Positions 13,307 through 20,893 of a stretch of DNA of 32,536 nt are shown in pieces. Numbering within the stretch: position 1 is the first letter of the stretch; the number at the start of each line of letters is the position of its first letter. The notes under the pieces are model-generated. The model saw nothing but the letters and a program-made list of their open reading frames with translations. It ran no database searches and was not told the DNA's origin. The stretch is from Candidatus Saccharimonadota bacterium. GTDB lineage: Bacteria; Patescibacteriota; Saccharimonadia; Saccharimonadales; Saccharimonadaceae. The stretch covers positions 1-32,536 of the forward strand of contig DAIDJW010000001.1 of NCBI GenBank assembly GCA_027451185.1, written 5' to 3'. Both the position numbers and the translations under genes were made by a program.

Positions 13307-14356
13307 ATGCAAAATTTTTGGCAAGATTTACCACGTCCGTTTTTTGCGCTGGCACCCATGGAGGCGGTGACGGACGTCGTTTTTCGCCATGTCGTGGCCG
13401 CCGCCGGCAAGCCGGATATTTTCTTTACCGAATTTACCAACGCCGCTAGTTACTTTAGCGAAAAAGGTATCGAAAGCACCCGTGGACGACTGGCTTTTAC
13501 GGCCGATGAACAACCAATGGTTGCTCAAATATGGGGCAATAACCCAGAACATTTTGCTTTTATGGCCAAAGGTTTGGCGACGCAGGGTTTTGCCGGCATC
13601 GATATTAACACTGGCTGTCCGGATAAATCAGTTATTAAACAGGGTAGTGGTAGCGCCTTGATTGGTGATTATGAATTGACCGCCAAACTTATTGCCGCTG
13701 CCAAAGAAGGCGGTTTACCGGTTAGCGTTAAAACCCGCTTGGGTAAATTTAAAATTGATGAATACCGCGAGTGGCTAAAGTTTCTACTCGAGCAAGATAT
13801 CGTCAATTTAACGATCCACCTGCGCACCCGCAAGGAAATGAGCAAGGTGCCGGCGCACTACGAGCTAATCACCGACATTGTTAAACTGCGCGATGAAGTA
13901 GCCCCGCAAACACTAATTACAATCAATGGCGATATCAAAGACCGCAAGCATGGCGAGAAATTAGCCCAACAATATGGTGTCGATGGCATCATGATTGGCC
14001 GCGGCATCTTTAGTAATCCATTCGCTTTTGCCAAAAACGAGCCTGGCTCAGACTGTTCAGGACAGGCTTCGCGCCGGGTCTCGAACGGGGCCCCGGCGCC
14101 CGTCGAAACTCGGGCTGCAGATTGTCCTTCGCAGCCCGACCCAGGCTCGGTCGACAAACGTCAAGAATTATTAAAGTTATTAAATCTTCATTTAGATTTG
14201 TTTGATAAATACTCGCCCGAACTGGAGCCGCGGCGCTTTGACCCGCTCAAACGGTTTTTTAAGATTTATGTTCGCGATTTCGCCGGTGCTTCAGAGCTAC
14301 GCGAGAGGCTAATGCACACCAAAAGTACCGATGAGGTTCGCCAGTTAATAAACTAG
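13307..14356 (+). CDS. dus: tRNA-dihydrouridine synthase with an in-frame palindromic insertion
   Basis: 349 residues. It is a flavin-dependent reductase that makes dihydrouridine in tRNA D-loops. Motifs: FMN-site start ALAPMEAVTD (15-24), INTGCPD with catalytic Cys104, GSGSALIG (114-121), VSVKTRLG (about 139-146), LTIHLRTRK (about 167-175), and the phosphate-binding end INGDIKDRKHG ... GIMIGRGIFSNPF. Directly after NPFAF comes about 38 residues rich in Gly, Ser, Ala, Arg and Pro (from EPGSDCSGQA to DPGS) that is not expected in the family and corresponds to an imperfect DNA palindrome; the helical C-terminal tRNA-binding domain (LNLHLDLFDKYSP...) then resumes in frame. The stop shares the palindrome CTAG with the stop of atpC on the other strand. 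TAAACT 7 nt before the ATG suggests a short or absent leader. Confidence 0.9.
   Translation: MQNFWQDLPRPFFALAPMEAVTDVVFRHVVAAAGKPDIFFTEFTNAASYFSEKGIESTRGRLAFTADEQPMVAQIWGNNPEHFAFMAKGLATQGFAGIDINTGCPDKSVIKQGSGSALIGDYELTAKLIAAAKEGGLPVSVKTRLGKFKIDEYREWLKFLLEQDIVNLTIHLRTRKEMSKVPAHYELITDIVKLRDEVAPQTLITINGDIKDRKHGEKLAQQYGVDGIMIGRGIFSNPFAFAKNEPGSDCSGQASRRVSNGAPAPVETRAADCPSQPDPGSVDKRQELLKLLNLHLDLFDKYSPELEPRRFDPLKRFFKIYVRDFAGASELRERLMHTKSTDEVRQLIN
14038..14149. repeat. Imperfect palindromic element inserted in dus
   Basis: Outer arms CGAGCCTGG (14038-14046) and CCAGGCTCG (14141-14149) are perfect complements. Inside, AGGACA...CTCGAACGG on the left resembles the complement of the right half, and the centre is GGGGCCCC. 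Much higher GC than the surrounding gene. Its length keeps the dus frame open. Confidence 0.7.
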
Positions 14357-14775
14357 CGGCGATGATGGCGGCGTAATTCGGCAACTTTCAAGCGGATAGA
14401 ATGGCGATCAATCAGGCGGCTAGCTTTTTCAAGCTCCACCTGGTTAGTAGCTTGGTCGCGTAGCTGCATGGCAGCCTCAAGCGCCGCCCGGCTTTCGGCT
14501 TCAATAATGTCCGGCGCGGCATCGGCTTCGTCAACTAGAATACGGGCCCGCTTGGGCGCTATCTCAATCACGCCACCACTAATAGCAAAGTATTCAAGGT
14601 GATCGTCATCGTCAATCTTCTGGCGTCGTACAGCTAAAATACCAGGCGTAGCAATACTAATTAAGGGTTCATGACCCGGAAAAACACCAATTTCACCATC
14701 GGCAGTCGGTATAATAACCTCGTAAACAGGTTCGCTAACTTTAACTCCCAGCAAGGTGATTAGCTCTAGCTGCAT
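14353..14775 (-). CDS. atpC: F-type ATP synthase epsilon subunit
   Basis: 140 residues, the usual length. The N-terminal beta-sandwich (MQLELITLLGVKVSEPVYEV, then GEIGVFPGHEPLISI) contacts the c-ring and gamma; the C-terminal two-helix part (about 90-140) can act as an autoinhibitory arm. It is the last gene of the atp operon, 3 bp after atpD. No terminator is visible beyond it, as the stop overlaps that of dus. Confidence 0.92.
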   Translation of the reverse strand: MQLELITLLGVKVSEPVYEVIIPTADGEIGVFPGHEPLISIATPGILAVRRQKIDDDDHLEYFAISGGVIEIAPKRARILVDEADAAPDIIEAESRAALEAAMQLRDQATNQVELEKASRLIDRHSIRLKVAELRRHHRR

Positions 14776-14778
14776 AAA

Positions 14779-16149
14779 TTAATCCTTTTTGGCCGACAAC
14801 GGACCAGGCGCCATATAGAACCAGCTTTCCGGCTTGTCGTCATATTTACCGGCTAGAATATCGGCCGCATCACGCACGGTATCTTCGAGTTTAATATAAA
14901 CACCCTTGTTACCGGTGTACTCTTCGGCCACGTGGAACGGCTGAGCAAAGAAACGCTGTAAGCGCCGCGCCCGGTTAACTGTCTGTTTCTGGTCGTCGGA
15001 CAACTCTTCCATACCCAAGATCGATATAATATCCTGCAGATCCTTATATTGCTGTAGTACGCGCTGAACTTCGCGGGCTACGCGATAATGTTCGTCGCCA
15101 ACGATTTCGGGATCCAAACTCGACGAACTACTGTCTAGGACGTCAACTGCGGGGTAGATACCAATTTCAGTTAAACTGCGGCTCATAACAATCGTGGCGT
15201 CCAGGTGGGCAAAGGTTGTCGCCGGTGCTGGGTCGGTTAAGTCATCGGCTGGCACATAAATAGCCTGAACTGACGTAATCGAACCGGCTTTGGTGCTGGT
15301 GATACGCTCTTGCAAGGCGCCCATTTCTTGTTGCAAATTCGGCTGGTAACCAACGGCGCTCGGTAAGCGACCGAGTAGCGCCGAGACTTCGGCCCCGGCC
15401 TGAGTAAAACGAAAAATGTTATCGATAAATAACAGCACGTCCTTGCCTTGGTCGCGAAAAGCTTCGGCAATCGTTAGACCAGTTAACCCAACCCGCAGAC
15501 GCGCTCCTGGCGGTTCATTCATCTGACCAAAGACTAGGCTAGTTTTATCAAGCACGCCGGCGTCCTTCATTTCAAAGTAGAGGTCATTACCCTCACGGGT
15601 CCGCTCACCGACACCAGCAAAAACCGAGTTACCGTTGTGGTACTTAGCGATGTTGTTAATCAATTCCTGAATCAAGACCGTCTTACCAACACCGGCGCCA
15701 GCTAGCAAACCGGCCTTGCCGCCCTTGGCAAGCGGCGCAATTAAGTCGAGCACTTTGATGCCAGTCTCTAGCACCTCGGCCTTATTCGATTGCTCGGTTA
15801 AAGTAGGCGGTTGACGGTGAATCGGTAGTTTAGGTCCTTTAACTGGACCAAGTCCGTCAATCACGTCACCAGTAACATTAAACATTCGTCCCTGAGTTAC
15901 TTCACCAACAGTCACGCTAATCGGCGCGCCGGTAGCAATAACTTCGTCTCCACGCCTCAGACCGTCGGTTGATGACAGGGCCACGGCGCGAACACTGTGC
16001 TCGTCAAGGTGCTGCGCGACTTCAAGCGTAATCTCTTTTTTACCAATCTTGACACGCAACGCGTCGTAAATCGCCGGCAATTCGCCTTTATCAAATTGGA
16101 CATCAACCACCACGCCAACTACTTGAATAACTTGGCCTTTGTTGTTCAT
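14779..16149 (-). CDS. atpD: F-type ATP synthase beta subunit (catalytic)
   Basis: 456 residues from ATG at 16149, preceded by GGAGG with an 8-nt spacer; an in-frame ATG at 16164 overlaps the atpG stop and would put that ribosome site inside the gene. P-loop GAGVGKTV (151-158), catalytic GERTREGND (about 181-189), and MEELSDDQK replacing the DELSEED loop that contacts gamma. Length and motifs indicate a normal catalytic subunit of F1, synthesising or hydrolysing ATP on the cytoplasmic side. Confidence 0.96.
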   Translation of the reverse strand: MNNKGQVIQVVGVVVDVQFDKGELPAIYDALRVKIGKKEITLEVAQHLDEHSVRAVALSSTDGLRRGDEVIATGAPISVTVGEVTQGRMFNVTGDVIDGLGPVKGPKLPIHRQPPTLTEQSNKAEVLETGIKVLDLIAPLAKGGKAGLLAGAGVGKTVLIQELINNIAKYHNGNSVFAGVGERTREGNDLYFEMKDAGVLDKTSLVFGQMNEPPGARLRVGLTGLTIAEAFRDQGKDVLLFIDNIFRFTQAGAEVSALLGRLPSAVGYQPNLQQEMGALQERITSTKAGSITSVQAIYVPADDLTDPAPATTFAHLDATIVMSRSLTEIGIYPAVDVLDSSSSSLDPEIVGDEHYRVAREVQRVLQQYKDLQDIISILGMEELSDDQKQTVNRARRLQRFFAQPFHVAEEYTGNKGVYIKLEDTVRDAADILAGKYDDKPESWFYMAPGPLSAKKD

Positions 16150-16163
16150 TTTTTTGTCCTCCA

Positions 16164-17030
16164 TTATTTCATCGCCTCCACGCCGCCGGAAATCTCAGCC
16201 AATTCTTGAGTAATGGCACCTTGGCGGGCTTTATTCATTTCTAGTGTCAAATCGTCAACCAACTCATTAGCATTATCGGTAGCATTCTTCATAGCCATCA
16301 TACGCATGGCGTACTCGCTTGCTCGAGCATCAAGCAGCGCCTGAAATAGCTGGGAACCGAGAATTCGATAAACAACGCTGCTTAACACCTCTTGGGCATT
16401 TGGCTCATATTCTGCTTCGCGAACCTCTTCACTAACCGGCGTCTCGGTGAAGCCGGCCGGCAGTAGGTGAACCATCGTAACTTCTTGAGATATCGTACTA
16501 TTAAAAGCTGTGTAAATTAGGTCAACATCATCAACCTCGCCGCTGGTAAATTTATTGGTGGCCGTGTCTAAAATAGCACGTAGCTCATTGCCAGCCGGTC
16601 GGTCGGGCAAATCTTGATAAACCGCGATCACCGACGTGTCTTTTAGGCGAGTTGCAAATTGGGCGGCTCGACGGCCCACCGTAATGGTGTCGTTTTTAAT
16701 TTTGCCATCGTCTTTCTTTAGTTCTTCGACATAGCGCTTCAATAAATTGTTGTTGTAGGCGCCGGCCAGGCCTTTATCGGCCGCGACTAAGATGATTAGC
16801 CGCGATTTAATTGGTCGTTTGGCAAAAAGTGGGTGATCCTTTGTCTCGCCTTGGCTAGCTAGATAGCTAAGGATTTCGCTTGCTGCCTTGACGTAGGGTG
16901 CCGAGGCTGTATCAGCCTCTTCGGCCCGGCGCATCTTACTAGCCGCTACCATTTGCATGGCGCGTGTAATCTGCTTGGTGCTAGACACCGAGCGGATGCG
17001 GCTTCGCAAAGTGCGGATCGAGGCTGGCAT
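16164..17030 (-). CDS. atpG: F-type ATP synthase gamma subunit
   Basis: 288 residues, normal length. The N-terminal helix IRTLRSRIRSVSSTKQITRA and the C-terminal helix MKNATDNANELVDDLTLEMN are the conserved coiled-coil shaft that rotates inside alpha3beta3. The central Rossmann-like part contains LVAADKGLAGAYNN. Start and atpA stop overlap in TAATG, indicating translational coupling. Confidence 0.95.
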   Translation of the reverse strand: MPASIRTLRSRIRSVSSTKQITRAMQMVAASKMRRAEEADTASAPYVKAASEILSYLASQGETKDHPLFAKRPIKSRLIILVAADKGLAGAYNNNLLKRYVEELKKDDGKIKNDTITVGRRAAQFATRLKDTSVIAVYQDLPDRPAGNELRAILDTATNKFTSGEVDDVDLIYTAFNSTISQEVTMVHLLPAGFTETPVSEEVREAEYEPNAQEVLSSVVYRILGSQLFQALLDARASEYAMRMMAMKNATDNANELVDDLTLEMNKARQGAITQELAEISGGVEAMK

Positions 17031-18556
17031 TAGTTTTCAAACCCCTTGGCAACCGATGCGGCAACTTTCTCAATCTTTTTGAGCTGCTCTTCAGTTGGTG
17101 CGGCACCTTGATTAATTTGGTCTAGGTCCGACTTATAGTCAGTCTCAAGCCGGGTGAGTAGCGCTTCTTGAGCTTCACGCACCGAGCTAACTTTGACGCC
17201 ATCAAAGAAACCATTGCCCACCACGTAGACACTGACGACTTGTTGCCAGATGCTGAGCGGCTGGTATTGCGGTTGTTTCAAAAGCTCAGTCAAGCGCTGA
17301 CCACGTTCAATTTGCTTACGCGTGTCATCGTCGAGGTCGCTGCCGAACTGCGCAAAGCCAGCTAGTTCGCGGAACTGTGCCAAGCTAAGGCGCAAGCGGC
17401 TACTAACCGATTTAATGGCTTTGGTTTGAGCCGAACCACCGACACGACTAACCGACAGACCAACCGAAATTGCTGGTCGAATACCTTGGTAGAATAAGTC
17501 AGTTTCTAGAAAAATTTGGCCGTCGGTAATCGAGATAACGTTGGTCGGTACATAAGCCGAGATGTCACCGGCTTGGGTTTCAATAATCGGTAGGGCGGTC
17601 AAGCTACCGCCACCAAGCTCATCGGACAATTTAGCCGAACGCTCCAATAAGCGCGAATGCAGGTAGAAAACGTCCCCCGGAAAAGCTTCGCGTCCCGGTG
17701 GACGGCGCAACAAAAGTGACATCTGACGATAGGCGACAGCGTGCTTGGTTAGGTCGTCGTAAACCATCAGGGCGTGACCGCCATTATCACGGAAATATTC
17801 ACCCATGGCCGTAGCTGCGTAAGGCGCCAAGTACAGCAATGAAGCTGGGTCGGCCGGGCTGGTGGCGACAACGATCGTCTGGTCCATAACGCCTTCGTCC
17901 TTTAGGCGCTCGACCAAACGAGCGACTTTAGATAGCTTTTGGCCAATCGCCACGTAGATATTAACCACACCAGTTTTTTGCTTGGCTTGGTTAATCATCG
18001 TATCAACCGCAATGGCCGTTTTACCGGTTTGGCGGTCGCCGATAATCAGCTCACGCTGACCACGGCCAATTGGAATCATGGTATCAATCGCCATAATACC
18101 GGTCATTAGTGGTTCGGAAACGCCCTTGCGCCCCATGACGCCGATGGCTTCGCGCTCCACTAAACCTGTGTGCTTAGTTTCAATTGCCGGGCCGCCGTCA
18201 AGCGGTTCACCGAGTGGATTCACAACTCGGCCCAGCAAAGCTTCACCCACTGGAACCTCTAGCAGGGTACCCTTCAAGCGAACTTTATCACCGGCCGACA
18301 CGGCCGATTCATCGCCTAAGATAACGGCGCCAATTTCGTCTTCCATCAGGTTTAAGGCAAACGACTCAATCTTTTGGTCGCCGCTTTCAATCACCAGCAT
18401 TTCGCTAAAACCGGCGTTAGTCAGGCCGTGCACCCAGGCTACGCCGTCGCCGACGCGAATTACAATACCGACATCGCCCAAGCCCTCAGTTGCCTCAAGG
18501 CCAGCAATCGCGTCGCGCAGTTCTTTGGATAGTTCAGTTACAGATATTTCACTCAT
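17030..18556 (-). CDS. atpA: F-type ATP synthase alpha subunit
   Basis: 508 residues. The N-terminal barrel is followed by the P-loop GDRQTGKT (173-180) and the arginine-finger segment SVGLSVSRVGGSAQTKA (about 360-376). It forms the non-catalytic nucleotide sites of F1. It lies 3 bp after atpH and overlaps atpG. Confidence 0.96.
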   Translation of the reverse strand: MSEISVTELSKELRDAIAGLEATEGLGDVGIVIRVGDGVAWVHGLTNAGFSEMLVIESGDQKIESFALNLMEDEIGAVILGDESAVSAGDKVRLKGTLLEVPVGEALLGRVVNPLGEPLDGGPAIETKHTGLVEREAIGVMGRKGVSEPLMTGIMAIDTMIPIGRGQRELIIGDRQTGKTAIAVDTMINQAKQKTGVVNIYVAIGQKLSKVARLVERLKDEGVMDQTIVVATSPADPASLLYLAPYAATAMGEYFRDNGGHALMVYDDLTKHAVAYRQMSLLLRRPPGREAFPGDVFYLHSRLLERSAKLSDELGGGSLTALPIIETQAGDISAYVPTNVISITDGQIFLETDLFYQGIRPAISVGLSVSRVGGSAQTKAIKSVSSRLRLSLAQFRELAGFAQFGSDLDDDTRKQIERGQRLTELLKQPQYQPLSIWQQVVSVYVVGNGFFDGVKVSSVREAQEALLTRLETDYKSDLDQINQGAAPTEEQLKKIEKVAASVAKGFEN

Positions 18557-18559
18557 TTT

Positions 18560-18946
18560 CTATACCTTGCTTGCTTTTAGGTTTGTTAGTCGTCGGCGCA
18601 CCGTATTGTCCAGCTCTTGACCGTTAACATGCAGAATCAAACCGCTGATGAGCTTTGGCTCCTGGCTGGTGCGCAAATAAATTTTACTCTTTGGAAACTT
18701 GTCGGCAATAAAGCGATTCACCGACTCACTCAACCGAGCACTTAATTCGCGCGCTACAGTGACGTCAGCGATTACAATACCCCGTTCCACCAACGCCAAC
18801 TCGATATCGCGGACAATTAGCGAAGCTTCTTTGGTGCGTTTTGTCGTAACCAGATAGGCGGCCAGCTGATTGATAAACGGTCGCTTATTAGCAATCGCGT
18901 CGGCAGCATAATCTGCCAACTTACGACGACTCAGACGAACCGCCAT
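18560..18946 (-). CDS. atpH: Shortened F-type ATP synthase delta subunit
   Basis: 128 residues, against about 175-185 in most bacteria. The N-terminal helices (AVRLSRRKLADYAADAI) that cap alpha and the C-terminal IYLRTSQEPKLISGLILHVN and RRRLTNLKA segments are recognisable, so the reduction falls in the middle helical part. It joins F1 to the peripheral stalk. The start overlaps the atpF stop. Confidence 0.85.
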   Translation of the reverse strand: MAVRLSRRKLADYAADAIANKRPFINQLAAYLVTTKRTKEASLIVRDIELALVERGIVIADVTVARELSARLSESVNRFIADKFPKSKIYLRTSQEPKLISGLILHVNGQELDNTVRRRLTNLKASKV

Positions 18947-19476
18947 TAATTCGTCTCCTTAAGAGCATTCGTGACAATCCTGTCATTAATACTGTCTTTG
19001 GCGACCGCACCGGCCGTGACTTTTTCGGTCGCTTCAGCGACCAAGTCGATTGCCTGGTTATAAAGTTCGCGCTTTGCGGCTGAGACATTTTTCTGAATTT
19101 CAGTCTGCGCGTTCGCCACAATAGTTTCGGCGTGCTGGCGAGCCTTGGTTTCTGCCGAAGCCACAGCCGCTACGGCTTCGTCTTTGGCAGTAGTCACAAT
19201 GTCGGCGGCCTGTTCGCGCGCCTGTTGAAGCATTCTGGCAACTTCTTTTTCGGCTTTGTCGGCCGTCTGCTTGGCTTCGTCGGCCGCCTCAAGTGTCGCC
19301 TCGATGGCAGCCTTACGAGCATCAACCGACTTCATTAGCCAAGGGTAGACATATTTTCCAAGTAGCCAAACCAGCACCAAAAAGGCCACAATCTGCAGCA
19401 AAAGCAGTTTCCAGTCAATACCAAGCACTCCAAAAATACTTTGGTTGGCTGCGGCAAATTGGGTCAAATTATTCAT
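18946..19476 (-). CDS. atpF: F-type ATP synthase b subunit (peripheral stalk)
   Basis: 176 residues. One N-terminal membrane helix (about 22-45, LLLQIVAFLVLVWLLGKYVY) is followed by a long Ala/Glu/Lys-rich coiled coil (about 50-150) that dimerises to form the stator. Located between atpE and atpH as expected. Confidence 0.94.
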   Translation of the reverse strand: MNNLTQFAAANQSIFGVLGIDWKLLLLQIVAFLVLVWLLGKYVYPWLMKSVDARKAAIEATLEAADEAKQTADKAEKEVARMLQQAREQAADIVTTAKDEAVAAVASAETKARQHAETIVANAQTEIQKNVSAAKRELYNQAIDLVAEATEKVTAGAVAKDSINDRIVTNALKETN

Positions 19477-19484
19477 CTACACTC

Positions 19485-19697
19485 CTACATAAACTTAGCG
19501 ATGATCGCCACAATGATACCGATAATGGCCAATGAGTCACAGAATACGATAGCCGTAATCATTAAAGTACGGATATCGCTCAATTTCTCTGGGTTGCGAC
19601 CAAGAGCATTCAAAGCTCCAGCGCCAATGATGCCGATACCAAAAGCTGCGCCGAGCGCTGGCAATGCGTAGGTAAGCCCAAATGCTAATTGATTCAT
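19485..19697 (-). CDS. atpE: F-type ATP synthase c subunit
   Basis: 70 residues, two membrane helices. The polar loop has RNP (34-36). The ion-carrying carboxylate in helix 2 is Asp54 (IVFCDSLAII) rather than the more common Glu. The helix-1 position that holds Gln in Na+-type rings looks hydrophobic (Ile21), so proton coupling is more likely; this is inference. AAGGAGA precedes the ATG at good spacing. Confidence 0.93.
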   Translation of the reverse strand: MNQLAFGLTYALPALGAAFGIGIIGAGALNALGRNPEKLSDIRTLMITAIVFCDSLAIIGIIVAIIAKFM

Positions 19698-19733
19698 TTT
19701 TATCTCCTTGTTTTATTAACTAAATTATAACAT

Positions 19734-20561
19734 TCACTCTCGCTGAGCCGCCGTTTTAGTCGCAGCAACTGGGGAATGTTCCAAAACTTCGGGGGCTCCA
19801 TGTGAAGCCTGGGCCAGGGCAGTAAAGATAAGCGTCAGGACAAAAAAGACATAGGCTTGAATAAGGCCGATAAAAATCTCAAAGCCCATAAACACCGGCA
19901 GCACAAAGGTAGCGGCGTAACTAGAAAGTAGCGCCACGACAATCAAAAGTACCTCGCCGGCAAAGGCGTTACCAAATAGACGTAGCGCTAGGGCAGTGCC
20001 GCGCGATACCTCGCCGACCAATTCCAGTAGACCCTCAAAAGCACCGATTGGGTCTTTAAATGGGTTATGGAAATAGCGCTCGGCGTTTTGATAAACACCC
20101 AGATGTTTAATAGCGTAAATTTGTACCGTGACCATGGTAATAAGTGCTAGTGCGACCGTAAAATTCAAATCAGCCGTCACGCTGCGTAGCAGCGGTACAT
20201 GATTCATGGTAATAGAATCAAGACCCGGTAGAATACTCAACCAATAGTTAATCAAAACCACGAAGAAAATCGTCACCGCTAGTGGCGTAATTTTACGTGC
20301 TAATTTGGCGTCGGGAATAATACTATCAATTTGAGCGAGCAGACCTTCAAAAACCCACTGCACTAGTCCCACGAAGCGATTATAGCGACCCCGCTTCACT
20401 TTATAGGCAGCGTAAAACAAGATGGCCAGCGTAATCAAACCGCCCACAGCACCGGTTATCATGGCATTAGTAACCGGAATACCAAAGATGTTTCCAATGG
20501 TTTGCGAGCCGATGCTAACGTGCAAATCTAGGGCGGCAAAATTATCGATAAAAATCGTCAT
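19734..20561 (-). CDS. atpB: F-type ATP synthase a subunit
   Basis: 275 residues from ATG at 20561, chosen because GGAGG lies 5 nt upstream and the ATGA overlaps the atpI-like stop; an upstream in-frame ATG (20633) would lie inside the preceding gene. Several membrane helices. The essential arginine is in LALRLFGNAFAGE. It provides the half-channels for ion flow at the c-ring. Confidence 0.94.
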   Translation of the reverse strand: MTIFIDNFAALDLHVSIGSQTIGNIFGIPVTNAMITGAVGGLITLAILFYAAYKVKRGRYNRFVGLVQWVFEGLLAQIDSIIPDAKLARKITPLAVTIFFVVLINYWLSILPGLDSITMNHVPLLRSVTADLNFTVALALITMVTVQIYAIKHLGVYQNAERYFHNPFKDPIGAFEGLLELVGEVSRGTALALRLFGNAFAGEVLLIVVALLSSYAATFVLPVFMGFEIFIGLIQAYVFFVLTLIFTALAQASHGAPEVLEHSPVAATKTAAQRE

Positions 20562-20821
20562 AGCGGCCTCCGAACGCGACGCAGTTGCAAGACAACCAAC
20601 CAGGCCGATAGGCCGGTGCCAACAGCCAAGCAAACAATCGTCGCTACCGGCTTACTGTGCCAGCTACGATCAAGCCAAATACCCAGAATAACGCCCCCGA
20701 TAATCGGCATAAACATACGCCAAGTTGTATCGGCCGCCGTAGCTAGCAATAAAAGCACCGTCGATCGTGCCGGCGGCGTTACAGGCTTGACCTTACTATC
20801 GTCGGTATTTGCCCTAACCAT
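20558..20821 (-). CDS. AtpI/AtpZ-like small membrane protein, first gene of the atp operon
   Basis: 87 residues. Two membrane helices (about 37-50 and 57-78) with a GVILGIWLDRSWHS turn, as in AtpI/AtpZ-type proteins thought to help c-ring assembly or Mg2+ supply. Basic C-terminal tail (RRVRRPL). It overlaps atpB by ATGA. An extended -10 lies 7 nt before the ATG, so the whole operon probably starts as a leaderless transcript. Confidence 0.75.
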   Translation of the reverse strand: MVRANTDDSKVKPVTPPARSTVLLLLATAADTTWRMFMPIIGGVILGIWLDRSWHSKPVATIVCLAVGTGLSAWLVVLQLRRVRRPL

Positions 20822-20828
20822 CGGCGCT

Positions 20829-20837
20829 ATTATACCA
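20829..20837 (-). promoter_or_regulatory. Extended -10 promoter of the atp operon
   Basis: On the minus strand TGG directly precedes TATAAT (20829-20834), then 7 nt (AGCGCCG) and the ATG. The -35 position is weak (TATGAA), as usual with extended -10 promoters. Confidence 0.6.
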
Positions 20838-20861
20838 GAGCTGGGGTGTTTTTCATAGAGC

Positions 20862-20881
20862 TTACGCTAGTTCTAGTGTAA
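20862..20881 (-). terminator. Weak hairpin after the PilX-like gene
   Basis: On the minus strand TTACACTAG-AA-CTAGCGTAA, one mismatch in 9 bp, 12 bp after the stop. No T-run; assignment as terminator is tentative. Confidence 0.3.
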
Positions 20882-20893
20882 CTAACCACACCA

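Noticed and set aside
13858..14157. Minus-strand frame of 99 codons within dus
   Set aside because: Its EPGS-containing N-terminus mirrors the plus-strand translation of the palindrome; no start signals and no motif.
20562..20633. N-terminal extension of atpB
   Set aside because: It overlaps the upstream gene, while GGAGG and an ATGA overlap mark 20561 as the start.
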